Assembly (NCBI RefSeq): GCF_000766145.1
Contig: NZ_JNFB01000011.1
Span: 17,490-81,489, forward strand
Length of the DNA: 64,000 nucleotides
Reading direction: 5' to 3'
DNA from: Paenilisteria newyorkensis
Lineage (GTDB): Bacteria > Bacillota > Bacilli > Lactobacillales > Listeriaceae
Positions 1-8,301 of this stretch are shown piece after piece; positions within the stretch are counted from its first letter, which is position 1; each line of letters opens with the position of its first letter. The position numbers and the translations under genes are program-made. The notes under the pieces were generated by a model. The model did no database searches. It saw nothing but the letters and a program-made list of their open reading frames with translations, and had not been told where the DNA came from.

Positions 1-1305
1 AAAACGACGAAAGATTTTGAGACAACGCCGAATGCAGAAATTAAATATAATTTGCAAGATGTGACGCCAGATGCGGCAGTTCGCAGTGTCATTGATGAAG
101 CGTATGCATTGGTGAATCCTGTCATCAGTAAGCCAATAGGGCAAATGGATAGCGCTGCTTTGACGCGTGATACGAATGCGGACAACGAATCACCACTTGG
201 AAATCTAATCACAGATGGCCAGCGCGAAATGGCGAAACAAGCAGGAATTGCTGTCGATTTTGCGATGACAAACAATGGAGGAATTCGTGCCGACCTTGTT
301 GGAACTGCAGCGAACGGTTCCTACGCAGTGACATGGGGCGCAGCGCAAGCCGTTCAACCTTTTGGGAATATCTTGCAAGTGGTCGAGCTTTCTGGCGCGG
401 ACATTATCGAAGCATTGAATCAGCAATACGACGAATCTGAAAAGTACTTTTTACAAGTTTCTGGTTTAAAATACACGTACACAAAAAATGATGCGGGCGA
501 AAAGCGTGTCGTTGATGTGATGAAGGAAGATGGCACGAAACTAGATCCAGCAGCGACTTACCGCGTTGTTATTAACGATTTCCTATTTGGTGGCGGCGAT
601 TCTTTCTCCGCGTTTACGAAAGGGAAGCAAGTTGATGTCATCGATCCAGACACAGACACATTCATCAACTACATTCAGTCGCAAAGCAAATTGGTGACGC
701 CAGAACTTGGTCGTAAGGTATTCAAAACAGAAGCCGAAATAGCGAAGGAAAAAGAAGATGCGGCGATTCAAGCCATCACGGATAGCACGACTTTTGTATC
801 GTATAAAGAAAAAGATGCTGTGTTTAAAGGTAAAACTATTCCAGGTGCGACTGTGACGCTAGATACGTTGGCAGTGAAGGCGAAAGTAGCGCCAGTTGTC
901 GCGGACGCAGACGGCAATTTTGAAATCGATATGAGCGGTGAAAACTTGAAAGAAGGAGAAACATTCGGTGTCACGATAACGGATGCAGACGGTTACAGCA
1001 AGGTATTTACGGTAGCAGTTATGGCTGCTGATCCGATTGATAATGGTGGCGGCGAAGAGATTCCTGGGGATAATAATGGCGGTGGTACAGAAACACCGGA
1101 TACCCCGGATACAGATAATGGAAATGGCGGCACCGTGACGCCAGAACCAGTGAATCCTCCTGTAAATGGTGATGCGGATTCAGTGGTGACACCTGTGGAA
1201 AATACAAACTTGCCACAAACGGGTGATGAAGATCAAACAGGCGTTGTGCTAGGCGGATTAGTGCTAGTTGGCGTTGGTCTATACTATATAAGACGCAAAG
1301 CTTAA
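1..1305 (+). CDS. Cell-wall anchored 5'-nucleotidase / cyclic phosphodiesterase, C-terminal part (5' end outside window)
   Basis: The open frame runs in from base 1, so the N-terminal metallophosphatase domain is missing from the window. The visible part begins with the 5'-nucleotidase C-terminal domain, which binds the nucleoside; NESPLGNLITDG and NNGGIRADL are its typical signatures, within about the first 250 residues. An Ig-like beta domain follows (FKGKTIPGATVTL onward), then a Gly/Pro/Thr/Asp-rich spacer, an LPQTG sortase motif, a hydrophobic segment and an RRKA tail. Such proteins hydrolyse extracellular nucleotides at the cell surface and salvage phosphate and nucleosides; exact substrate cannot be read here. 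A terminator follows the stop closely. Confidence 0.9.
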   Translation, partial: KTTKDFETTPNAEIKYNLQDVTPDAAVRSVIDEAYALVNPVISKPIGQMDSAALTRDTNADNESPLGNLITDGQREMAKQAGIAVDFAMTNNGGIRADLVGTAANGSYAVTWGAAQAVQPFGNILQVVELSGADIIEALNQQYDESEKYFLQVSGLKYTYTKNDAGEKRVVDVMKEDGTKLDPAATYRVVINDFLFGGGDSFSAFTKGKQVDVIDPDTDTFINYIQSQSKLVTPELGRKVFKTEAEIAKEKEDAAIQAITDSTTFVSYKEKDAVFKGKTIPGATVTLDTLAVKAKVAPVVADADGNFEIDMSGENLKEGETFGVTITDADGYSKVFTVAVMAADPIDNGGGEEIPGDNNGGGTETPDTPDTDNGNGGTVTPEPVNPPVNGDADSVVTPVENTNLPQTGDEDQTGVVLGGLVLVGVGLYYIRRKA

Positions 1306-1311
1306 TCACGC

Positions 1312-1351
1312 AAAAAGGCTCCAATCAGTAATCTCTGATCGGAGCCTTTTT
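1312..1351. terminator. Bidirectional intrinsic terminator
   Basis: Arms AAAAAGGCTCC and GGAGCCTTTTT pair perfectly, with an extra ATCAG/CTGAT inner stem. T runs exist on both strands. It lies between the convergent nucleotidase and rnjA genes. Confidence 0.85.
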
Positions 1352-1356
1352 CTATA

Positions 1357-3024
1357 CTACACTTCCATAATGATCGGTAAAATCATCGGACGGCGTTTTG
1401 TTTTTTCATATAAGAATGGTTGTAACGTGTCTGTAACCTCGTTTTTAATCTCAGACCATTGTGTTGTTTTGCTATCCATCACTTTGTTGAGATGGCGGCG
1501 TAACAAGCCTTGCGCTTCATTTATCAGGTTGCCAGATTCGCGCATGTAGATGAAACCGCGTGAAATGATATCTGGACCAGCCATGACTTTATTTTTCGAC
1601 GCGCTGATCGATACAACGACAATCACTAAGCCTTCTTCGGAAAGGACACGGCGATCGCGCAATACGATATTACCGATGTCGCCAATTCCGCTACCGTCGA
1701 TATACACGTTTGCTGCTTGGATTTTACCTGCAACATGCGCGGAATCAGCGGTTAGGGCTAACACATCTCCGTTTTCCATGATGAAGCTGTTTTCATGAGG
1801 TACGCCGCAATAGAACGCAGATTGAGCGTGCATCTTTTGCATGCGGAACTCACCATGAATCGGCATGAAATATTTTGGCTTCATAAGACGAAGCATTAGT
1901 TTTTGTTCTTGCTGGCCACCGTGACCAGATGTGTGGATATTGTTGACTTTACCGTGAACTACTTCTGCACCAGCTTGGAAAAGTAGGTTGATCGTGCGGT
2001 TAACACTGATCGTATTTCCTGGAATTGGTGAAGAGGAGAAGACCACTGTATCACCGGGCTGAATTTGGATTTGACGATGGGTACCATTCGCGATACGCGA
2101 AAGTGCGGCCATCGGTTCTCCTTGACTACCGGTACAAAGAATGGTGACTTCGTTCGCGGGTAGTTTGTTCAATTGACCCCATTCGATAAACGTATCTTTT
2201 GGCGCTTGAATGTAGCCGAGCTCAATACCAATCGTGATGGCAGAGTCCATACTACGACCGAACACCGCAATTTTACGACCAGTTGCGACGGATGATTCTA
2301 CGACTTGTTGCAAGCGATAAATGTTGGATGCGAACGTCGCGAAAATAATCCGACCATCGACATCACGGAAAATATTTTTGATACTTTCCCCAACGATGCG
2401 CTCACTCATTGTAAAATTAGGAACTTCCGCGTTCGTGGAATCTGAAAGGAGACATAGCACGCCTTCTTTGCCGATTTCCGCCATTTTTGTTAAGTTCGCA
2501 GGTTCGCCAACAGGTGTGAAATCGAATTTGAAATCGCCTGTGTGCACGATGTTTCCTGATGGGGTTTTGACAACGATGCCGTAAGAGTCTGGAATACTAT
2601 GCGTCGTTGCGAAGAACGAAATACTTGTTTTGCGGAATTTGAAAACATCTTCTTCTTCAAACTCGTAAATTTTCGTTTGGCGCAGTAGACCGTGTTCTTC
2701 CAGTTTGTTGCGGATAAGTGCTGCCGCGAGTTTCCCAGCGTAGACGGGGATATTTAGTTCGCGAAGCAAGTAAGGAACGCCACCGATATGATCTTCGTGA
2801 CCATGCGTGATAAACAAGCCTTTAATTTTTTCTTTGTTTTTGATGAGGTATGTGTAATCAGGAATAACGTAATCAATGCCGAGTAGTTCGTCCTCTGGGA
2901 ACTTGATACCAGCATCGATGAGGATTATTTCGTCCTGAAATTGCACGCCGTAAGTGTTTTTTCCGATTTCGCCTAGACCACCGAGTGCGAAAACAGCTGT
3001 TTCATTATTTTTTACAAATTTCAT
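1357..3024 (-). CDS. rnjA: Ribonuclease J1
   Basis: 555 residues, the usual RNase J length. It is a metallo-beta-lactamase/beta-CASP nuclease with 5'-to-3' exo- and endonuclease activity on mRNA and rRNA precursors in the cytosol. The zinc-binding motif HGHEDH is at residues 74-79. Later metal and beta-CASP signatures are also present ([30 protein letters not shown]). The ATG lies 6 bases after the rpoY stop, so rpoY and rnjA are co-transcribed, as in Bacillus and Listeria. The Shine-Dalgarno (GGGGG) is about 13 bases upstream, inside the end of rpoY, suggesting translational coupling. Confidence 0.97.
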   Translation of the reverse strand: MKFVKNNETAVFALGGLGEIGKNTYGVQFQDEIILIDAGIKFPEDELLGIDYVIPDYTYLIKNKEKIKGLFITHGHEDHIGGVPYLLRELNIPVYAGKLAAALIRNKLEEHGLLRQTKIYEFEEEDVFKFRKTSISFFATTHSIPDSYGIVVKTPSGNIVHTGDFKFDFTPVGEPANLTKMAEIGKEGVLCLLSDSTNAEVPNFTMSERIVGESIKNIFRDVDGRIIFATFASNIYRLQQVVESSVATGRKIAVFGRSMDSAITIGIELGYIQAPKDTFIEWGQLNKLPANEVTILCTGSQGEPMAALSRIANGTHRQIQIQPGDTVVFSSSPIPGNTISVNRTINLLFQAGAEVVHGKVNNIHTSGHGGQQEQKLMLRLMKPKYFMPIHGEFRMQKMHAQSAFYCGVPHENSFIMENGDVLALTADSAHVAGKIQAANVYIDGSGIGDIGNIVLRDRRVLSEEGLVIVVVSISASKNKVMAGPDIISRGFIYMRESGNLINEAQGLLRRHLNKVMDSKTTQWSEIKNEVTDTLQPFLYEKTKRRPMILPIIMEV

Positions 3025-3030
3025 AGCGGA

Positions 3031-3240
3031 TTACTGCCCCCACAGTTGGAAATCTTCATTTTGTTTTTCATATTGTAGGTGCGCCTCGCTCAATTGTTCT
3101 ACTAGCTCGATATGGAAGGGTTGGTCTTTTAGAATAACGCGCACTTCTGGCACGCTACCTGCTTCCACATAGATGGATTGTGTCTTTTCTCTGACAGGTG
3201 TTTCGGTTTTTGTTGCTTGATAGTAAACTTTAAAAATCAT
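3031..3240 (-). CDS. rpoY: RNA polymerase epsilon subunit (DUF1447)
   Basis: 69 residues matching the small Firmicute RNA polymerase-associated epsilon subunit: MIFKVYYQ start, [14 protein letters not shown] middle and a LWGQ-type C-terminus. It binds core RNA polymerase and belongs to the DUF1447 family. The start is supported by AAAGGAGAG about 7 bases upstream. It is directly upstream of rnjA on the same strand, the conserved arrangement in Bacillales. Confidence 0.95.
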   Translation of the reverse strand: MIFKVYYQATKTETPVREKTQSIYVEAGSVPEVRVILKDQPFHIELVEQLSEAHLQYEKQNEDFQLWGQ

Positions 3241-3752
3241 TTTTTTCTCTCCTTTATGTTTCGTTATTATTCATTGTAAAAATAGCATTGCTCCTCATTT
3301 GCAATCTATTTACATACGGTTTCATGGATAAAGAGGGATGACCCAGTTAAAAAGGCAAAAAGAAACAATGGTAGCCGTGCGTCTAAAGGTTGGCTACGAT
3401 TTTAGAATATAGCATGACATTCTGCGTTTTTTTCGCCTACTCCAATTGAATACCATTATTCTACGCATTTTAAACAAAATGGGCAGATAATGATTTCAAT
3501 TCGCGGTAGGTTCAACGAGTCACTTCTTTGTAAAAACAAGATCCGAACTTTTATCCTTGAGTTCTAATATACCATAAAAAACGATAAATGCTACTACAAT
3601 ATACTTAAATAGCTCGAAAAAGTCATAGAAAGCTAGAAAATCGTGTTTTAGATATAGTTTCTGCCCGCTAGCGCACTTTTTTTGGTATACTTAGTGGTGA
3701 GTAGTAATGGGTGCATTTTTTCCCGCAAATTTGGTCTGAGGAGATTTGAGCG
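3241..3752. other. Intergenic region between rpoY and the HAD gene
   Basis: 512 bases without a convincing gene. It must carry the divergent promoters of rpoY (minus) and the HAD phosphatase (plus). A 6-bp inverted repeat GTAGCC/GGCTAC with a 15-base loop is at 3371-3397. Nothing else was recognised; the stretch is A/T-rich. Confidence 0.5.
3683..3691 (+). promoter_or_regulatory. Extended -10 promoter for the HAD gene
   Basis: TGG followed by TATACT (3686-3691) forms an extended -10. No good -35 is visible at 16-18 bases, as is common for extended -10 promoters. It is about 60 bases before the HAD start. Confidence 0.45.
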
Positions 3753-4523
3753 ATGAAGAAAATTGTGTTTTTTGATGTAGATGGTACGTTGGTAAATGAC
3801 AACAAGGAGATTCCAGATTCAGCGAGAAAAGCAGTGAAAGACTTGCAGGATAAGGGTGTTTATGTGGCGATTGCTTCTGGACGGGCGCCTTTTTTACTGA
3901 AAGATATATGTGAGGAATTGAATATTAATTCATACGTGAGTTTCAATGGACAATATGTTGTGTTTGAGGGGGAGATGGTGTTTGATAATCCGCTACCGCA
4001 GGCGTCAATGGAGCGTTTGATTGAGATTACGGAGAATTTGGATCATCCGCTTGTGTTCATGAATGAGGAGACGTTGCGGACGAATATTCCGGATCATCAT
4101 AAGGTGCACGAGGGAATGAACTCGCTTAAAGAAGGGTATCCGGAGCTTGATGCCGAGTTTTACAAAGGTCGGACGTTGTATCAATGCTTATTGTTTGCGG
4201 ACGAGAGTCATGATGCTTTTTATAAGGAGAATTTTCCTGAATATGGCTTCTTACGCTGGCATGACGTATCGATGGACGTGGCACCGGCGAATGGGTCAAA
4301 AGCAGTGGGAATTCGCGAAATGTTGAAGCGCTTGGATTTCAAAATTGAAGATGCTTACGCGTTTGGCGACGGTTTGAATGATATCGAAATGTTGCAAGAA
4401 GTCGGCACGGGAGTCGCGATGGAAAATGGTCGTGATGAAGTGAAGGCGATTGCGGATTTCGTGACGGATTCCGTGGATAATGACGGGGTTTTGAAAGGAT
4501 TGCAACGATTAGGATTATTATAA
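3753..4523 (+). CDS. Cof-type HAD-superfamily phosphatase
   Basis: 256 residues, typical for Cof/YkrA-like sugar-phosphate or flavin phosphatases. Motif I is FFDVDGTLV with the nucleophile Asp8 and acid/base Asp10. Motif II is the serine in IASGR (about residue 48). The motif III lysine is in the GSKAVGIREML stretch. Motif IV is FGDGLNDIEML. Between motifs II and III lies a C2-type cap that determines the substrate, which cannot be deduced. It is cytosolic with no signal peptide. The Shine-Dalgarno is GAGGAG, 9 bases before the ATG. It appears monocistronic, with a terminator 8 bases after the stop. Confidence 0.92.
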   Translation: MKKIVFFDVDGTLVNDNKEIPDSARKAVKDLQDKGVYVAIASGRAPFLLKDICEELNINSYVSFNGQYVVFEGEMVFDNPLPQASMERLIEITENLDHPLVFMNEETLRTNIPDHHKVHEGMNSLKEGYPELDAEFYKGRTLYQCLLFADESHDAFYKENFPEYGFLRWHDVSMDVAPANGSKAVGIREMLKRLDFKIEDAYAFGDGLNDIEMLQEVGTGVAMENGRDEVKAIADFVTDSVDNDGVLKGLQRLGLL

Positions 4524-4530
4524 GCGAGGC

Positions 4531-4560
4531 GGCGAATCGGAACGTGGATTCGCCTTTTTT
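4531..4560 (+). terminator. Intrinsic terminator after the HAD gene
   Basis: GGCGAATC/GATTCGCC 8-bp stem with an 8-base loop, followed by TTTTTT. Confidence 0.9.
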
Positions 4561-4642
4561 GTAGTGCGATAAGAGTAATTAGAATCGCTTGGAAATAGTA
4601 GTTTATCGAATAATCTTTATTCTGAATAATAGGAAATATCAT

Positions 4643-4650
4643 GGTATAAT
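4643..4650 (+). promoter_or_regulatory. Putative toxin mRNA promoter (extended -10)
   Basis: TGGTATAAT: a consensus -10 with a TGn extension at 4642-4650, about 100 bases before the toxin start. The -35 is poor. Confidence 0.45.
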
Positions 4651-4750
4651 AGTCACGTAGAGTAAGGTATGTAAAGGATGGTGGCTTTCTAATTGAAGGG
4701 AGTGATGCTTATGTATGTAGGCTATCAAATCTGGAGAAAGGAAATGCCTG

Positions 4751-4858
4751 ATGTCAGTTGCGGAATCGATTATGATGGCGCTTGGGGTTGGAATGTTTAT
4801 TTTATCCTTTCTCAAGCTAGTTATCGTAATTGTGCAAGCGATGAAGGACGACAAATAA
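4751..4858 (+). CDS. Holin-like small membrane toxin of a type I toxin-antitoxin module
   Basis: A 35-codon frame starting MSVAESIMMALGVGMFIL, then a hydrophobic helix and a charged QAMKDDK tail. This is the pattern of the Gram-positive putative holin-like toxin (TxpA-like) family: MSVxExIM start, a single membrane helix and lysine-rich end. The Shine-Dalgarno is GGAGAAAGGA, ending about 8 bases before the ATG. An overlapping longer frame in another phase (4711-4893) has a soluble, unconserved-looking sequence and is less likely to be the product. A convergent RNA with a strong promoter lies just downstream, as expected for an antisense antitoxin. Toxicity has not been shown. Confidence 0.75.
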   Translation: MSVAESIMMALGVGMFILSFLKLVIVIVQAMKDDK

Positions 4859-4900
4859 AAAAACCCATCTACTACACTCTGACCAGAGATTAGGTGGGTT
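4857..4900 (-). terminator. Terminator of the antisense RNA
   Basis: AACCCA (4862-4867) pairs with TGGGTT (4895-4900), with further pairs and an inner CTCT/AGAG stem. Seven A residues on the plus strand give a U run on the minus-strand RNA. Confidence 0.75.
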
Positions 4901-4956
4901 CTTGAACATCTAACGAAAGTCACCGTCTTTTAAGCGGCTTACGTCATTCTATACTA

Positions 4957-4990
4957 GGGAGTCGTGTACCACCACGGCTCTCTTTTTATT
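4957..4990 (+). terminator. Terminator of the toxin mRNA
   Basis: GAGTCGTG/CACGGCTC stem (one G-U pair), 6-base loop, then TCTTTTTATT. It would place the toxin mRNA 3' end beyond the antisense RNA start, so the two RNAs overlap over about 130 bases. Confidence 0.7.
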
Positions 4991-4997
4991 TGCCCTA

Positions 4998-5027
4998 ATT
5001 ATAACATAACTCTGCATCATTACTCAA
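4998..5027 (-). promoter_or_regulatory. Strong promoter for the antisense RNA
   Basis: Minus strand: -35 TTGAGT (5022-5027), 18-base spacer ending TGT, and perfect -10 TATAAT (4998-5003). Confidence 0.75.
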
Positions 5028-5067
5028 GCAATGAATGTACATTCTTGTTTTTTCTTCCAGATATCCA

Positions 5068-5096
5068 TTGCGAAAATAGAGAGGTAGCGGTAAAAT
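5068..5096 (+). promoter_or_regulatory. Promoter of the OPT transporter gene
   Basis: -35 TTGCGA (5068-5073), 17-base spacer, -10 TAAAAT (5091-5096); 65 bases before the start codon. Confidence 0.6.
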
Positions 5097-5104
5097 AGAT
5101 ACTG

Positions 5105-5131
5105 AATCTTTGCTTTAAAGGAACAAAGATT
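5105..5131 (+). other. 5' UTR hairpin of the OPT transporter mRNA
   Basis: Perfect 8-bp stem AATCTTTG/CAAAGATT with an 11-base loop at the predicted 5' end of the transcript. It may stabilise the mRNA; no riboswitch class was recognised. Confidence 0.5.
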
Positions 5132-5161
5132 ATACAAAACATAAAAAGGAGACGTTACAAA

Positions 5162-7060
5162 ATGAGTGATAAAATGGGTAGCAAGAAATTTCAGCCTTAC
5201 ATACCTGCTTCCAAGTCATTGCCAGAATTGACAGTAACTTCTATTGTTCTTGGTATTATTCTCGCTATTTTATTTGGTGCGGCAAATGCTTACTTGGGGC
5301 TCAAAGTAGGTTTGACTGTATCGGCGTCAATTCCAGCGGCAGTTATTTCGATGGGAATTTTGCGTGGTATTTTTAGGCGGGATTCAATTTTAGAAAATAA
5401 TATTGTACAAACGATGACGACAGCTGGGGAAGCGCTCGGAGCGGGTGCAGTATTTACGATTCCGGCGCTCTTTATGCTTGGCGTGGATATCAACCAAATT
5501 ATGTTGGTGTTCATCGTATTAACGGGGGGATTCCTAGGCGTATTCATGATGGTGCCGCTTAGAAGAATGCTGATTGTTAATGAACACGAAACGTTGCCAT
5601 ATCCAGAAGGAACGGCCTGTGCGGAAGTTCTGAAAACGGGTGAAAAAGGTGGCGGGGCGCAAGCGAAACTCGTCGTATTTGGTTTCGGGGTTGGGGCTCT
5701 TGTGAAAGTTCTTACAGATGGATTCAAGGTGTTCCGAAGCGACGTGCAGACGGGGATTTATAATTTCCAAAATGCGTTTATTGGGACGCAAATTTATCCG
5801 GCGCTGCTCGGCGTTGGGTTCATTATTGGGCCAAAGATTGCAGGTCAGATGGTGGCGGGTGGTTTGATGGCGTCGCTTGTATTGATCCCATCGATCGCGT
5901 TTTTCGGTGCGGGTAGTTCGGATGTGATTTTCCCAGCGTCAGAAGCTTTGAAAACGTTAGATGCGAGCATGATTTGGGATAACTACATTCGCTATATTGG
6001 CGCGGGTGCGGTTGCTGCGGGTGGTTTGATTACACTTGCAAAAACGATGCCGGCGATTGTGCAGACGCTTCGCAGTACGATGGTTGGTCTGAATAAAAAT
6101 AAAGGTCAGAAAATGCTTGAAATTGAGCGTACGGATAAAGATATTCCGATGAAATGGGTTTTGATTGGGATTACGGTTTTGATTGTTATCATTGCGTTTG
6201 ATCCATTTACGAATGTTGGGATTATCGGCGCTTTGGCGATTGCGATTTTCGGATTCTTATTCGTTACCGTGGCATCCCGGATTGTTGGGATTGTTGGTAG
6301 TTCTTCTTCGCCAGTTTCGGGGATGACGATTGCGACACTTCTGATTGTGGCGATTGCTTATAAATCGTTCGGTTACAGCGGTACAGAAGGTATTGTTTTA
6401 ACATTGACGGTTGCAGCGATTGTTTGTACGGCGCTTGCGGTTGCGGGCGATATTTCACAAGATTTGAAAACCGGGTATCTCGTTGGTGGGACGCCTTGGA
6501 AGCAACAGGTCGCGATGATGATTGGTGTGATTGCCAGCGGTCTTGTGATGGGTTACATTTTGACATTGCTTGATAACGCGTACGGCATGGGTTCAGAAGC
6601 CTTGCCAGCTCCAAAAGCGGCGTTGATGAAAATCTTGGCAGAAGGAATTTTGAATGGTAATTTGCCGTGGACGTTAATCTTTATCGGGGTTTCGATTGCG
6701 GTCGTGATCGAATTCCTAGGCATGAACTCGCTTGTTTTCGCAGTAGGCCTATACTTGCCGCTAAACATCAGTGCGACGGTTATGTTCGGTGGATTTGTGC
6801 GTTTGATCGTGAACCAAGTAATCAAGTTGAAAAAGGACAAGGAAAAAGCGGAACGAATTGAGCGTGGAACGTTGTTTGCGTCCGGTTTAATTGCTGGAGA
6901 ATCCCTTCTAGGCGTGATTATCGCGTTTGCGATTTCGATTAACCCGAATATTATCCCGACAGAGTACTTGCTTTCGAATCAATGGTTACCGTTCTTGGTA
7001 TTCTTGATTGTGTGTACATTGCTGTATTTCTCAACAGTACCACGTAAGCAAAAAGCGTAG
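5162..7060 (+). CDS. OPT-family oligopeptide (or metal-chelate) transporter
   Basis: 632 residues, almost entirely hydrophobic with about 15 membrane segments. The N-terminus is characteristic of the OPT family (LPELTVTSIVLGIILAILFGAANAYLGLKVG type), with NIVQTMTTAGEALGAGAVFT and the LPYPEGTACAEVL motif following. OPT proteins are secondary proton-coupled importers in the cytoplasmic membrane; bacterial members take up short peptides or metal chelates, and the substrate is not predictable here. The start has AAAAGGAGA about 9 bases upstream. No peptidase or regulator adjoins it, so it seems to be a single-gene unit. Confidence 0.93.
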   Translation: MSDKMGSKKFQPYIPASKSLPELTVTSIVLGIILAILFGAANAYLGLKVGLTVSASIPAAVISMGILRGIFRRDSILENNIVQTMTTAGEALGAGAVFTIPALFMLGVDINQIMLVFIVLTGGFLGVFMMVPLRRMLIVNEHETLPYPEGTACAEVLKTGEKGGGAQAKLVVFGFGVGALVKVLTDGFKVFRSDVQTGIYNFQNAFIGTQIYPALLGVGFIIGPKIAGQMVAGGLMASLVLIPSIAFFGAGSSDVIFPASEALKTLDASMIWDNYIRYIGAGAVAAGGLITLAKTMPAIVQTLRSTMVGLNKNKGQKMLEIERTDKDIPMKWVLIGITVLIVIIAFDPFTNVGIIGALAIAIFGFLFVTVASRIVGIVGSSSSPVSGMTIATLLIVAIAYKSFGYSGTEGIVLTLTVAAIVCTALAVAGDISQDLKTGYLVGGTPWKQQVAMMIGVIASGLVMGYILTLLDNAYGMGSEALPAPKAALMKILAEGILNGNLPWTLIFIGVSIAVVIEFLGMNSLVFAVGLYLPLNISATVMFGGFVRLIVNQVIKLKKDKEKAERIERGTLFASGLIAGESLLGVIIAFAISINPNIIPTEYLLSNQWLPFLVFLIVCTLLYFSTVPRKQKA

Positions 7061-7154
7061 CGACAAAGACTCGTCTGCGTCGTTAAAGGCTCCGTTCCAG
7101 TGCTCGTGCGCGCGCTGGTACTCGCCTTTGCCTAGCATCTAATCATTTGTCGCT
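7059..7154. repeat. Palindromic intergenic repeat, family C copy 1
   Basis: About 96 bases ending in inverted AGCGACAAA/TTTGTCGCT arms, with nested pairs AAAGGC/GCCTTT and CCAG/CTGG, so the whole element folds back. It shares TCGTTAAA, GTTCC, TGCTCG, GGTACTCGC and TTTGCCTAG blocks, in the same order, with the copy at 10970-11095. It starts inside the OPT stop codon. Confidence 0.75.
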
Positions 7155-7188
7155 TTGAAATGGTTGGACATAAGGAGGGATTGATTCT

Positions 7189-7533
7189 ATGCGAAAAAAA
7201 GAACGGCGAAATATGTTGGAAGAAATTCCAGTTTTGAAGGATGATCTGTTTTTGGAAGTGGCGGAGCAGGAGAAGTACTTGATTGTGCCGCGTTCGGCTT
7301 GGTTGGAGCGCGTGGCGACGAAGCTTTTGAAACAGCCTACGGAACGGCGTATTAAGCTCGATGAACATGGTTATTTTATCCTTTCGCAAATGGACGGGGA
7401 GACATCGATTCCAGAGATGGAGGAACGGTTTTCACGGACGTTTGGGAACGAAGATGGCATGAGTTTGTCGAGGTTGGTTCGTTTCTTGCAGATTATGGAT
7501 TCGTATAGTTGGTTGAAGTGGAAAAGAGGATAG
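7189..7533 (+). CDS. PqqD-like small protein
   Basis: 114 residues. The region from about residue 52 (RIKLDEHGYFILSQMDGETS) through EEMEERFSRTF to the C-terminal LSRLVRFLQIMDSYSWL helix matches the PqqD fold (PF05402), a three-helix domain that binds precursor peptides in RiPP pathways. No radical SAM enzyme or precursor peptide is adjacent, so this looks like one of the orphan PqqD-domain proteins in Firmicutes; its role is unknown. AGGAGGG lies about 8 bases before the ATG. A terminator follows. Confidence 0.75.
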   Translation: MRKKERRNMLEEIPVLKDDLFLEVAEQEKYLIVPRSAWLERVATKLLKQPTERRIKLDEHGYFILSQMDGETSIPEMEERFSRTFGNEDGMSLSRLVRFLQIMDSYSWLKWKRG

Positions 7534-7541
7534 GGATAGTG

Positions 7542-7576
7542 GCGGAGATCAGATTTTTGGTCTTCGCTGTTTTTTT
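7542..7576 (+). terminator. Intrinsic terminator after the PqqD-like gene
   Basis: GCGGAGA pairs with TCTTCGC (one G-U pair) in a hairpin, followed by TGTTTTTTT. Confidence 0.75.
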
Positions 7577-7635
7577 ATGATAAGGTGGATTGGGATAGTT
7601 TTACATAGGGAAATGGCAGAAAAGAGTGAATTTAG

Positions 7636-8085
7636 ATGATAAAGAAATGGATTGGTAGTTTGAGTATATTGGCGCTGGCTGGTTGTTCGGGGGCTGGTGA
7701 TTATGAAATTGCTGTGAATGATAAGTATCAAATTGTGGCGATTAACACGATGGAGCATGATTTTGTGCGGAAATATCCTGATGGGGCAATGGATAATGTG
7801 TTCACGGTTGCTGTGGATGATACGGAAGAAACAATTGGGAATATCGTGGCATTGGATTGGGACGAGGCGTATTTGATTGCTAAGTCGGAGGACACGGAGG
7901 AAGTCGGCGCGCGTCATTTGAAGCATCGGAATCCACAGTATTGGATTTTTGATTTGGAGTGGGAGAAGCCTTATGGTCCGCTTGATTTGGAGGCGTTTTT
8001 GAAACTGAAAGCGCAAAAGGGGATAGATTTGGAGTTGGTTCCTTATGATAAGCGAATCAAAGGCGAGGAGCTTGTGTATGACTAG
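7636..8085 (+). CDS. Small lipoprotein of unknown function
   Basis: 149 residues with a short signal peptide and lipobox LALAGC, so cleavage before Cys17 and lipid anchoring on the outer face of the membrane are expected. The mature part (DYEIAVNDKYQIVAINTMEHDF onward) resembles the DUF3997-type lipoproteins of Bacillaceae, but I am not certain of the family. The stop overlaps the start of the next small membrane protein, so the two are translationally coupled. Function unknown. Confidence 0.75.
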   Translation: MIKKWIGSLSILALAGCSGAGDYEIAVNDKYQIVAINTMEHDFVRKYPDGAMDNVFTVAVDDTEETIGNIVALDWDEAYLIAKSEDTEEVGARHLKHRNPQYWIFDLEWEKPYGPLDLEAFLKLKAQKGIDLELVPYDKRIKGEELVYD

Positions 8086-8257
8086 GCAAGTTCGGCTTAA
8101 TATTTTGGGATGTATAGTTGCGGGGATTATTGGTTGCTTGATTTTTATTCCGGATTACGGTTTTTCGGATATGTATCGCATTCTTATTTTTATCGCTGTT
8201 TTTATGGTCTATTTTTATTGTAATAAGTATATCCGTGAACGAAGAAAAGATAAATAG
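8078..8257 (+). CDS. Small two-helix membrane protein
   Basis: 59 codons from the ATG at 8078, which overlaps the end of the upstream lipoprotein gene (8085) and has GAGGAG 9 bases before it. A longer frame starts at 8045, but that start lacks a ribosome-binding site. Two membrane segments (LNILGCIVAGIIGCLIFI and MYRILIFIAVFMVYFYC) are followed by a basic RERRKDK tail. No family recognised. The coupling suggests it works with the lipoprotein. Confidence 0.65.
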   Translation: MTRQVRLNILGCIVAGIIGCLIFIPDYGFSDMYRILIFIAVFMVYFYCNKYIRERRKDK

Positions 8258-8265
8258 TATGTGAG

Positions 8266-8301
8266 AAAACCCACCGAATCAATCGTGAATCGGTGGGTTT
8301 T
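8266..8301. terminator. Bidirectional terminator between converging genes
   Basis: AAAACCCACCGA and TCGGTGGGTTTT form a perfect 12-bp stem. It overlaps the stop of the minus-strand DUF817 gene. Confidence 0.85.

Larger units (their letters stand above)
4857..4993 (-). ncRNA. Putative antisense antitoxin RNA (RatA-like)
   Basis: A consensus extended -10 promoter on the minus strand (4998-5027) predicts a start near 4992. A terminator hairpin with a U run ends the RNA near 4857. The product would be about 135 nt, convergent with the toxin gene and complementary to the toxin mRNA 3' UTR, like txpA/ratA of Bacillus. It contains its own 5' stem-loop (4959-4980). Boundaries are inferred from promoter and terminator only. 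Confidence 0.65.

Noticed and set aside
4693..4893. 66-codon frame overlapping the holin-like toxin
   Set aside because: Although AAGGGAG precedes an ATG at 4711, the product lacks any recognisable pattern, whereas the other phase gives the toxin family signature with a good ribosome-binding site. It may be a translated upstream frame at most.
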